From NCBI GenBank assembly GCA_900549975.1, contig URQK01000090.1:1-6087 (forward strand): a stretch of 6,087 nt of DNA. Reading direction: 5' to 3'. A program made the translations under genes and the position numbers. Below the pieces are notes generated by a model. The model was not told where the DNA came from. It ran no database searches and saw nothing but the letters and a program-made list of their open reading frames with translations. The DNA is from an uncultured Mollicutes bacterium. GTDB taxonomy: Bacteria > Bacillota_I > Bacilli_A > RFN20 > CAG-826. Of this stretch, positions 1 through 5,637 are shown piece by piece (position 1 is the stretch's first letter; every line of letters starts with the position of its first letter).

Positions 1-260
1 CTTTTCTTGTCCAATGTACGGATCTGTTCCAACAATACCACGGAATCTTTCGCTAGTCCGCAGGTGCCACCGCCAACTTCTATATGTGTCGGCAGTTTCG
101 CTTTATCAAGGCGGCTTGTTATTGCCGCTGCTATCACTGTGGGTGAATGCTTATTGCCTATGTCATTTTGTACTATCAGTACCGGTCGCATACCGCCTTG
201 CTCTGAGCCTACCACTGGGCTGAGATCTGCATAATATATATCGCCCCTGTGTACAGTCAC
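1..260 (-). CDS. mazF: MazF/PemK-family (EndoA-like) mRNA interferase toxin, C-terminus cut by window edge
   Basis: This gene encodes a sequence-specific, ribosome-independent endoribonuclease of the type II toxin-antitoxin class, acting on mRNA in the cytoplasm. Read on the minus strand it starts VTVHRGDIYYADLSPVVGSE and continues through QGGMRPVLIVQND, AAAIT and LPTHIEV to LLEQIRTLDKK at the edge. This matches the Bacillus subtilis EndoA/NdoA pattern almost residue for residue. The family's catalytic Arg and Thr are present at R25 and T48, the same numbering as in B. subtilis. About 86 codons are visible of a usual 115-120, so the C-terminal helix is missing. The GTG at 258-260 is the only possible start: an in-frame TAG lies just upstream and AGGAGTG sits 7-9 nt before it. 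The gene has its own promoter, and no antitoxin gene lies between promoter and start, where the antitoxin usually sits in Gram-positive operons. The codons are moderate-GC with no TTA leucine, unlike the right side of the window. The family is certain from sequence; toxicity and cut site are inferred. Confidence 0.95.
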   Translation of the reverse strand, partial: MTVHRGDIYYADLSPVVGSEQGGMRPVLIVQNDIGNKHSPTVIAAAITSRLDKAKLPTHIEVGGGTCGLAKDSVVLLEQIRTLDKK

Positions 261-267
261 TTGTAAA

Positions 268-274
268 CACTCCT
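268..274 (-). promoter_or_regulatory. Ribosome binding site of mazF
   Basis: On the minus strand AGGAGTG lies here, placing AGGAG 9 nt before the GTG at 260. It fixes the non-ATG start of the toxin gene, since the next upstream in-frame codons (GAG TGT TTA CAA) contain no alternative start and are preceded by a TAG stop. Confidence 0.8.
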
Positions 275-347
275 ATTCTATGGGCTTTCGCCTTGATTTG
301 CAGGCTTTTGCTCCTGCTTGTTCCTATTATTGCCTTATTATCGGGGT

Positions 348-376
348 ATTATACCAAAGTATCTATTTTGTTACAA
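348..376 (-). promoter_or_regulatory. Sigma-A-type promoter of mazF
   Basis: On the minus strand a perfect TATAAT -10 (348-353) is preceded by TGG, giving an extended -10, and by a 17-nt spacer and a TTGTAA -35 (371-376, 4 of 6 to consensus). Transcription would start near 341, leaving a leader of about 80 nt before the toxin start. That leader contains a short 5-bp inverted repeat (GCAGG at 300-304 and CCTGC at 313-317 on the plus strand). The promoter sits directly in front of mazF with no gene between, so the toxin seems to be transcribed alone or as the first gene. Called from consensus match and position only. Confidence 0.75.
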
Positions 377-417
377 GGTGCAGGGCTGTTTTATTTTATG
401 CGGCAGCAGTGCTTTGG

Positions 418-447
418 GTGAAAAGTCAGTATTGGTTGACTTTTCAC
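418..447. repeat. 11-bp perfect inverted repeat overlapping the mrp -35 box
   Basis: GTGAAAAGTCA at 418-428 is mirrored exactly by TGACTTTTCAC at 437-447, with an 8-nt centre (GTATTGGT, 429-436). The right arm contains most of the TTGACT -35 hexamer of the rightward promoter. The centre-to-centre distance of the arms is 19 bp, close to two helical turns, which suits binding of a dimeric repressor or activator. A transcription terminator is unlikely because no T-run follows. A further GTCAA at 449-453 makes a smaller inverted repeat with the TTGAC of the -35. The symmetry is seen directly; the operator role is inferred. Confidence 0.6.
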
Positions 448-464
448 GGTCAAAGTGATATACT
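436..464 (+). promoter_or_regulatory. Sigma-A-type promoter of mrp
   Basis: TTGACT (436-441, 5 of 6 to consensus), a 17-nt spacer and TATACT (459-464, 5 of 6) form a strong promoter with an extended -10 TGA just before the hexamer. The start of transcription would be near 471, giving a leader of about 40 nt to the mrp ATG. Its -35 is embedded in an 11-bp inverted repeat, so it may be regulated by a DNA-binding protein. Confidence 0.78.
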
Positions 465-509
465 TAACATAGTAAATAAAGGCGTAAATGCCTTGAAAGG
501 AATGATTCT

Positions 510-1328
510 ATGAGCGAAGGCTGCACACATGATTGCGAAAACTGTGCTTCAAAATGCTCTGATAAAAAGAGCTTGAAAGAGGAGCTTAATGCTGCGAGCT
601 CTGTGAAAAAGGTTTATGCAGTAATGAGTGGAAAGGGTGGCGTAGGCAAGTCTTTGGTGACAAGTATGCTTGCAGTAACGGCACAAAGACGTGGTTTTAA
701 GACCGCTGTGCTGGACGCTGACATAACAGGCCCGTCTATACCGACAGCGTTCAATATCCACGAGAGAGCTAATACCAATATGTATGGCATTATCCCTGCG
801 GTGAGCAAAACGGGTATTGAGATAATGAGCCTTAATCTGCTTCTTGAAAATGAAACTGACCCTGTTGTATGGCGTGGCCCTGTTATCGCAGGTGCAGTGA
901 AGCAGTTTTGGACAGATGTGGCATGGAACGACGTTGACGTGATGTTTATAGATATGCCACCAGGAACAGGAGATGTAGCATTAACTACTTTCCAATCATT
1001 ACCAGTGGATGGAATCATTATTGTTACTTCACCACAAGATTTAGTATCTACAATTGTTAAAAAAGCAATTAAGATGGCTAATACAATGAATGTACCTATT
1101 TTAGGATTAGTGGAGAATATGTCCTATGTGGAATGCCCCAATTGTAAAGAAAAGATTTATGTCTATGGCAAATCACATATTGATGAAATTGCTAAGCAAT
1201 TCAACTTAGAAGTATTAGGTAAAATGCCTTTACGCCCAATGATTGCTAGTGCGGTTGATAAAGGTGAAATTGAAGATTTAAATATTGATTATTTAGACAA
1301 AGCTATTGAAAAAATTAAATCATTATAG
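510..1328 (+). CDS. mrp: Mrp/NBP35-family Fe-S cluster carrier P-loop ATPase (compositionally chimeric gene)
   Basis: A cytosolic P-loop ATPase of the Mrp/Nbp35/ApbC group, which binds an Fe-S cluster and hands it to apoproteins. The 272-residue length fits a Mrp without the N-terminal DUF59 domain. The N-terminus has a Cys cluster, C5-x3-C9-x2-C12-x3-C16, as in many clostridial Mrp proteins. The deviant Walker A GKGGVGKS is at 41-48 (signature Lys 42), LDADITGPSIP at 68-78 is the switch I region, IDMPPGTGD at 147-155 is the Walker B/switch II motif, and the CPNC pair at 209-212 is the family's cluster-binding CxxC. The ATG at 510 has AAAGGA 8 nt upstream; an ATG at 502 stops after three codons. 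Residues 1-147 have 9 leucines, none TTA, and 4 ATA among 9 isoleucines. Residues 150-272 have 11 leucines, all TTA, and no ATA. The exact full-length protein may therefore be an assembly product of two organisms, though each half is clearly Mrp. In the right-hand genome it heads a run of close-set genes. Confidence 0.9.
   Translation: MSEGCTHDCENCASKCSDKKSLKEELNAASSVKKVYAVMSGKGGVGKSLVTSMLAVTAQRRGFKTAVLDADITGPSIPTAFNIHERANTNMYGIIPAVSKTGIEIMSLNLLLENETDPVVWRGPVIAGAVKQFWTDVAWNDVDVMFIDMPPGTGDVALTTFQSLPVDGIIIVTSPQDLVSTIVKKAIKMANTMNVPILGLVENMSYVECPNCKEKIYVYGKSHIDEIAKQFNLEVLGKMPLRPMIASAVDKGEIEDLNIDYLDKAIEKIKSL
951..983. other. Composition breakpoint inside mrp (probable chimeric join)
   Basis: The last left-type codon is ATA at 948-950 (Ile 147). 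The first right-type Pro codon, CCA, is at 957-959, since earlier prolines use CCG or CCT, and the first TTA leucine is at 981-983. Sampled GC falls from about 45% before to about 28% after. The switch coincides with the codons for DMPPGTGDVAL, the most conserved part of the protein, where two species could share an identical stretch of DNA. The reading frame is kept. This is what a short-read assembler join at a shared k-mer looks like; homologous recombination would leave the same mark. Confidence 0.8.
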
Positions 1329-1343
1329 TTAGGGAGATTAATT

Positions 1344-2594
1344 ATGGAAGAATATTTAAATAGAAGAAAAAAATTATTAGAAAAATTACCAGATAACTCA
1401 ATTGTAATTTCTTTTTCAGGAAATGAAATTAGACAAAGCGCTGATGAAGGATTTAAATTTACACCAGATTATAGTTTCTTTTATCTAACTGGTATTAAAC
1501 AAGCAAGTACAATACTTTTAATGACTAAAAATAGTATTATGAGTGATGAATATTTATTTATTCAAAAATTCGATGCTTTAAAAGAAGTTTGGACTGGTAT
1601 TCGTTTAAAAGCACAAGAAGCTCGTGAAATTGCTTCATTAGAAAATGTTTTATTCTTAGAACATTTTGAAAAAGTATTAGAAAAATGTATTGAAGAATTA
1701 AGTATTAATGGAAATGTTAATGTATATTTAGATTTTGAAACAGCAGTAAATTTAGGTGATTTTGAGATATTCATTTCAATTGCGGATTATAAAAAACAAT
1801 TAGAAAAATATAAAACCATTACTGTTTGCGATATGAGCGAAATTTTAAAACGTATGCGCATGGTTAAGTCAGACTACGAAATCTCTGAACTTCGTAAAGC
1901 TATTACAAATACCAATAAAGGTTTAAAAGCTGTGTTAAATGAATTAGAGCCAAATAAATATGAATATGAAATGGCTAATTTATTTAAATACACTATTTCT
2001 AAAGACAATAATGCTGTTTTATCATTTAATACGATTGCCGCGAGCGGTAGTAACGCTATTATATTACACTATCCTAATCCAATGGGAATGATGCATAATG
2101 GCGATTTATTACTTTTAGATTTGGGCTCAGATCATAATTTCTATAAAGCAGATATTTCTCGTACTTATCCAATTAACGGAAAATATAATGATTTACAAAA
2201 GAAAATTTATGAAACAGTATTAGAATGTAATGAATTAATTATTGATTATATTAAACCAGGACTTACTATTGCGGATTTACAAAAGAAAACTCGTGAATTC
2301 TTCTTTGACCGTTTAAAAGAAATGGGTTTAGTGGAAAAAGAAGAAGATTTAATGAAATATTATTACCACAATATATCGCACCACTTAGGACTTGATACTC
2401 ATGATATTTCTTTACGTGAATTACCTCTTGAAAAAGGCAATGTTATCACTGTTGAGCCAGGCTTATACATTAAAGAATATGGTATTGGTGTCCGTATTGA
2501 AGATGATGTCTTAGTTACAAAAGATGGTTCTGAATGCTTATCAAAAGAAATTGTTAAATCCGTTAAAGATATTGAAAACTTAATGAAAAGGTAA
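1344..2594 (+). CDS. pepP: M24-family Xaa-Pro aminopeptidase (aminopeptidase P)
   Basis: A cytosolic dinuclear-metal (usually Mn) peptidase that removes an N-terminal residue preceding proline. At 416 residues it has the normal two-domain layout: an aminopeptidase P N-terminal domain (about 1-135, with FKFTPDYSFFYLTG at 37-50) and a pita-bread catalytic domain (about 172-410). All five family metal ligands are visible: D259 (LLLLDLGSD), D270 (ADISRTYP), H346 (SHHLGLDTHD), E371 (TVEPGLYI) and E386 (VRIEDD). H353 and R384 match the assisting His and Arg of E. coli PepP. No signal peptide is seen. AGGGAG at 1331-1336 lies 7 nt before the ATG, and the gene begins 15 nt after mrp, so the two are probably cotranscribed. 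PepP rather than prolidase is preferred because of the complete aminopeptidase P N-domain and the HxxGLDxHD motif, but dipeptidase (PepQ) activity cannot be excluded by sequence alone. Confidence 0.92.
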   Translation: MEEYLNRRKKLLEKLPDNSIVISFSGNEIRQSADEGFKFTPDYSFFYLTGIKQASTILLMTKNSIMSDEYLFIQKFDALKEVWTGIRLKAQEAREIASLENVLFLEHFEKVLEKCIEELSINGNVNVYLDFETAVNLGDFEIFISIADYKKQLEKYKTITVCDMSEILKRMRMVKSDYEISELRKAITNTNKGLKAVLNELEPNKYEYEMANLFKYTISKDNNAVLSFNTIAASGSNAIILHYPNPMGMMHNGDLLLLDLGSDHNFYKADISRTYPINGKYNDLQKKIYETVLECNELIIDYIKPGLTIADLQKKTREFFFDRLKEMGLVEKEEDLMKYYYHNISHHLGLDTHDISLRELPLEKGNVITVEPGLYIKEYGIGVRIEDDVLVTKDGSECLSKEIVKSVKDIENLMKR

Positions 2595-2598
2595 ATTT

Positions 2599-4071
2599 AT
2601 GGAAAGAGGAAGCGGACTTTTATTGCATTTTTCATCTTTACCAGGAAAATATGGTATTGGTGGATTTTCTAACGAAGCAAAGAAATTTGTTAAATTATTA
2701 AAATATGCTGGACAAAAATATTGGCAAATATTACCTATGAATCCAACCGGTTTTAAGGATTCGCCATATCAAAGCTATGCTTCTTTTGCTATTAATCCTT
2801 ATTTTATTGACTTAGATCAATTGAAAAAAGATCATTTATTAAGCGAAGAAGAAATTAAAGAACATACTAAAGCGAAAAATACTAATAGAATAGATTATGG
2901 CTATTTATATGATAATCGTTTTATTTTACTTGATTTAGCGGCAAAAAGAGCAATAAGAAAAGATAAAAGTAAAATCGATCGATTCTATAAACAAAATCGT
3001 TATTGGATTGAAGATTATGCTTTATTTATGACTTTAAAACATTTATATGAAAATGTTTGTTGGGTTGATTTTCCACGTGAATTTAAAAAACATAATAAAA
3101 ATGCCTTAAAAGAGTTAAAAGAATCAAATTTTGAATTATTTTATTCTTTTGTAGCTATTCAATATTTTGCATTTAGCCAATATAAAAGAATTAAAAAATA
3201 CGCTAATAAGATGGGAATAAAAATTATTGGTGATGTACCAATTTATGTATCTTATGATTCATGTGATGTTTGGGCTAATCAAAAACAATTTTTATTAGAT
3301 AAAGATGGACATCCTACTTTAGTAGCGGGTGTACCACCAGATTATTTTTCTGAAACTGGTCAATTATGGGGCAATCCAATTTATAATTATCAACGCATGG
3401 AAAAAACAAACTTTAGATGGTGGGTAAGAAGAATTAAACATGCCAGTAAATTATACGATTACATTCGTATTGATCATTTTCGTGGTTTTGCTTCTTATTA
3501 TGTCATTAATCCGAATGATGGTACAGCTTTAAATGGCAAATGGATAGAAGGACCAAGAACTAAAATTATTGACGCTTTTAATAAAGTTGCCGAAAATCGT
3601 ATTATTGCCGAAGACTTAGGTATCTTAACTCAAGATGTATTTGATTTAATGGATTATGCAAAATATCCAGGATTAAATATATTCCAATTTGCAGATTTTT
3701 CTAATTGGAATCATAAATATCTTCCACATAATTATAAAGAACATTCGCTAGCGTATTTAGGAACCCATGATAATGATGTATTTAAAAATTTCTTAAATAC
3801 TAATGAAAATACTAAACGTCAAATCATGGATTATTTAAAAATTGATGATGAAACTAAACTAGTTAAAGGAGCTTTAATGTCCTTATTAGCGTCAAAAGCT
3901 GATGTTACTATCTTTATGCCACAAGATGTACTTGAAATGGATGGAAATGTCCGTATCAATATTCCAAGTGAAGCAGATGGTAACTGGACATTTAGATTTA
4001 AGAAAAGTGATTTAAAGAAAGAAAAATATTTAGAATTGTATAAAATGTGTTGTCAAAATAACCGTTACTAG
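2599..4071 (+). CDS. malQ: 4-alpha-glucanotransferase (amylomaltase, GH77)
   Basis: Transfers alpha-1,4-glucan segments between maltooligosaccharides, releasing glucose, in cytoplasmic maltodextrin or glycogen metabolism. The 490 residues cover a single GH77 catalytic barrel of about the usual bacterial length. The start, MERGSGLLLHFSSLPGKYGI, is the typical family N-terminus, which supports this ATG. The nucleophile is D292 in YIRIDHFRGF, the acid/base is E338 in IIAEDLG, and the third carboxylate is D391 in YLGTHDND. The 250s-loop region reads GVPPDYFSETGQLWGNPIY (244-262), also a hallmark. The C-terminal motif is RINIPSEADGNW (452-463), where many relatives have R-M-N-x-P-G; E. coli-type enzymes also have RINIP, so I do not read it as a defect. 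The gap to pepP is only 4 nt, and its Shine-Dalgarno (AAAAGG, 2586-2591) lies in the last codons of pepP, suggesting coupled translation. No glycogen phosphorylase or maltose transporter gene is in the window, so the substrate source is unknown. Confidence 0.95.
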   Translation: MERGSGLLLHFSSLPGKYGIGGFSNEAKKFVKLLKYAGQKYWQILPMNPTGFKDSPYQSYASFAINPYFIDLDQLKKDHLLSEEEIKEHTKAKNTNRIDYGYLYDNRFILLDLAAKRAIRKDKSKIDRFYKQNRYWIEDYALFMTLKHLYENVCWVDFPREFKKHNKNALKELKESNFELFYSFVAIQYFAFSQYKRIKKYANKMGIKIIGDVPIYVSYDSCDVWANQKQFLLDKDGHPTLVAGVPPDYFSETGQLWGNPIYNYQRMEKTNFRWWVRRIKHASKLYDYIRIDHFRGFASYYVINPNDGTALNGKWIEGPRTKIIDAFNKVAENRIIAEDLGILTQDVFDLMDYAKYPGLNIFQFADFSNWNHKYLPHNYKEHSLAYLGTHDNDVFKNFLNTNENTKRQIMDYLKIDDETKLVKGALMSLLASKADVTIFMPQDVLEMDGNVRINIPSEADGNWTFRFKKSDLKKEKYLELYKMCCQNNRY

Positions 4072-4075
4072 GAGG
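4070..4075 (+). promoter_or_regulatory. Strong Shine-Dalgarno of glpK overlapping the malQ stop codon
   Basis: A perfect AGGAGG lies 5 nt before the glpK ATG, and its first two bases are the last two of the malQ TAG stop (4069-4071). A ribosome ending malQ therefore covers the glpK initiation region, which favours translational coupling. It is the best-matching Shine-Dalgarno of the genes in the window. Confidence 0.85.
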
Positions 4076-4080
4076 ATAAA

Positions 4081-5559
4081 ATGGAAAAATTTGTTTTAGC
4101 AATTGATCAAGGTACAACTTCAACTAGAGCAATCTTATTTGATAAGTTTGGAACGCCACGTTTTAAAGCACAAAGAGAAGTTGCGCTCATATATCCGAAA
4201 TCAGGATGGGTCGAAGAAGACGCTATCGAAGTATATACATCAGTAATCGATGTAATTAATGAACTATTAATTAGATCTAATTTGACATTAAAAAATATTG
4301 ATTCGATTGGTATAACAAATCAAAGAGAAACTACAGTTATTTGGAATAAAGAAACTGGGTTACCTGTTTGTAACGCTATTGTATGGCAATCACGCCAATC
4401 ACAAGAAATATGTGATGCTTTAGAAGATAAAAAAGATTTTATCAAAGAAAAAACTGGATTAGTAATTAATCCATACTTCTCTGCTTCAAAAATTCGTTTT
4501 ATTTTAGATAAATATAATTTGCAAAAAGAAGCAGAAGAAGGAAAATTATTATTTGGAACGATTGATAGTTGGCTTATTTATAAGCTTACTTTAGGAAAAG
4601 TTCACGCTACTGATATTACTAATGCATCGCGTACGATGTTATTTAATATCTTCGAAAAAAAATGGGATGATGATTTATTAAAACTATTTAACATTCCTAA
4701 ATGTATGTTACCTAGTGTTCATGAATGTTCTTATCATTATGGTGATGCTACTTTAATGTTTGCCTCAACAACCATTCCTATTACCGGTGTTGCTGGTGAT
4801 CAGCAAGCATCTTTATTTGGTCAAACGTGTTTTGATAAAGGTAATATTAAAAACACTTATGGAACTGGTTGCTTTATGCTTATGAATATCGGAGAAAATC
4901 CAACAATATCTAAAAGTGGATTGCTCACTACCATAGCTTGGTCAATTAATGGTACCACTACTTATGCCTTAGAAGGATCAGTATTCATTGGTGGAGCCGC
5001 TATTCAATGGCTACGTGATGAAATGAAACTTATTTCTAAAGCTTCTGATAGTGAAATTTCTGCACAAAAAGTTGATGATTCTAATGGCGTATATGTTGTT
5101 CCTGCTTTTGTAGGACTTGGTACACCATATTGGGATGATCAAGTGCGTGGGGCAGTATTTGGTTTAACTAGAGCTACAAATAAATATCATTTTGTAAGAG
5201 CAACATTAGAAGCAATCGCGTATCAATCAAAAGATTTAATGGAAACAATCAAAAAAGATAGCAATATTGAAATTAATCAATTAAATGTTGATGGTGGCGC
5301 TACAACAAATAATTATTTAATGCAATTCCAAAGTGATATTATTGAACTTCCAATTGAACTTCCAAGTTGCTTAGAAACTACAGCTTTAGGTGCTGCATTC
5401 TTTGCTGGTTTATATACAGGATTTTATAAATCACAAGAAGAAATTAAAAAATCACGTAATATTGAACGTGAATTTAAACCTTCGATGAGCCATAAAGAAG
5501 TAGAAGAACGTTACAAAAAATGGAAAATTGCTGTTGAAGCAACAAGAGTTTTCCGTTAA
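4081..5559 (+). CDS. glpK: Glycerol kinase (FGGY family)
   Basis: Phosphorylates glycerol with ATP to sn-glycerol 3-phosphate, trapping glycerol taken up by diffusion and feeding glycolysis and lipid synthesis. The 492 residues cover both FGGY actin-like domains: N-terminal about 1-247, C-terminal about 250-490. The N-terminal phosphate loop is IDQGTTSTRA (8-17). Glycerol-contact residues of E. coli GlpK have counterparts at R82-E83 (NQRETT), W102 (IVWQ), Y132, D240 (the catalytic Asp, AGDQQASLFGQ) and F265. NTYGTGCFML (258-267), GLGTPYWD (345-352) and the FGGY signature GGATTNNYLMQF (405-416) complete the picture. H219 in SYHYG may correspond to the His that HPr of the sugar PTS phosphorylates in Enterococcus and Bacillus, but the loop after it is about 7 residues longer than in those enzymes. 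The gene follows malQ by 9 nt as the last of a close-set run. No glpF or glycerol-3-phosphate oxidase/dehydrogenase gene is in the window, so the downstream fate of the product is not shown. Confidence 0.97.
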   Translation: MEKFVLAIDQGTTSTRAILFDKFGTPRFKAQREVALIYPKSGWVEEDAIEVYTSVIDVINELLIRSNLTLKNIDSIGITNQRETTVIWNKETGLPVCNAIVWQSRQSQEICDALEDKKDFIKEKTGLVINPYFSASKIRFILDKYNLQKEAEEGKLLFGTIDSWLIYKLTLGKVHATDITNASRTMLFNIFEKKWDDDLLKLFNIPKCMLPSVHECSYHYGDATLMFASTTIPITGVAGDQQASLFGQTCFDKGNIKNTYGTGCFMLMNIGENPTISKSGLLTTIAWSINGTTTYALEGSVFIGGAAIQWLRDEMKLISKASDSEISAQKVDDSNGVYVVPAFVGLGTPYWDDQVRGAVFGLTRATNKYHFVRATLEAIAYQSKDLMETIKKDSNIEINQLNVDGGATTNNYLMQFQSDIIELPIELPSCLETTALGAAFFAGLYTGFYKSQEEIKKSRNIEREFKPSMSHKEVEERYKKWKIAVEATRVFR

Positions 5560-5637
5560 CAAATAACTATTAATTGATTTTTAATTAGTGTTATTGATAA
5601 AAGAAAAATGGTTTAATGAAAGGGATAAGATTGTAAA
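5560..5637. other. AT-rich spacer after glpK
   Basis: A 78-bp gap, the longest in the right-hand block, separates glpK from the next gene. An imperfect hairpin can be drawn from ACTATTAA (5567-5574) and TTAATTAGT (5581-5589) with one bulged base, but it has almost no GC pairs and no T-run, so it is a poor terminator. TTGATT (5574-5579) with GATAAA (5596-5601) at a 16-nt spacing is a possible but weak promoter for the following gene. Neither is firm. Confidence 0.35.

Larger units (their letters stand above)
261..509. other. Divergent intergenic region between mazF and mrp
   Basis: This 249-bp stretch separates the leftward toxin gene from the rightward mrp gene. It contains both promoters, the toxin leader and an 11-bp inverted repeat, described separately. 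The two promoters point away from each other and do not overlap: the mazF -35 ends at 376 and the mrp -35 starts at 436. I see no tRNA, no further gene and no clear intrinsic terminator. A 77-codon open frame crosses it on the plus strand, but it lacks a Shine-Dalgarno sequence and runs through both promoters, so I do not call it. Confidence 0.7.

Noticed and set aside
7..234. Two plus-strand open frames of about 70-75 codons at the left edge.
   Set aside because: They lie opposite the minus-strand MazF gene, which matches its family strongly; they are shadow frames.
280..513. A 77-codon open frame on the plus strand that overlaps the mrp start by ATGA, suggesting translational coupling.
   Set aside because: It has no Shine-Dalgarno, runs antisense through the mazF promoter and leader and then through the mrp promoter, and its product resembles no known protein. 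The mrp promoter and Shine-Dalgarno explain mrp expression without it.
549..1018. Minus-strand open frames opposite mrp.
   Set aside because: Antisense shadows of a well-supported gene, without a start signal or family resemblance.
3940..4000. RINIPSE in place of the frequent R-M-N-x-P-G motif near the MalQ C-terminus, as a sign of a degenerate enzyme.
   Set aside because: RINIP also occurs in E. coli-type MalQ and all three catalytic carboxylates are intact, so this is ordinary family variation.
5567..5589. Possible intrinsic terminator after glpK.
   Set aside because: The stem is almost all A-T with a bulge, and no T-run follows, so it would be very weak. Mentioned only within the spacer entry.
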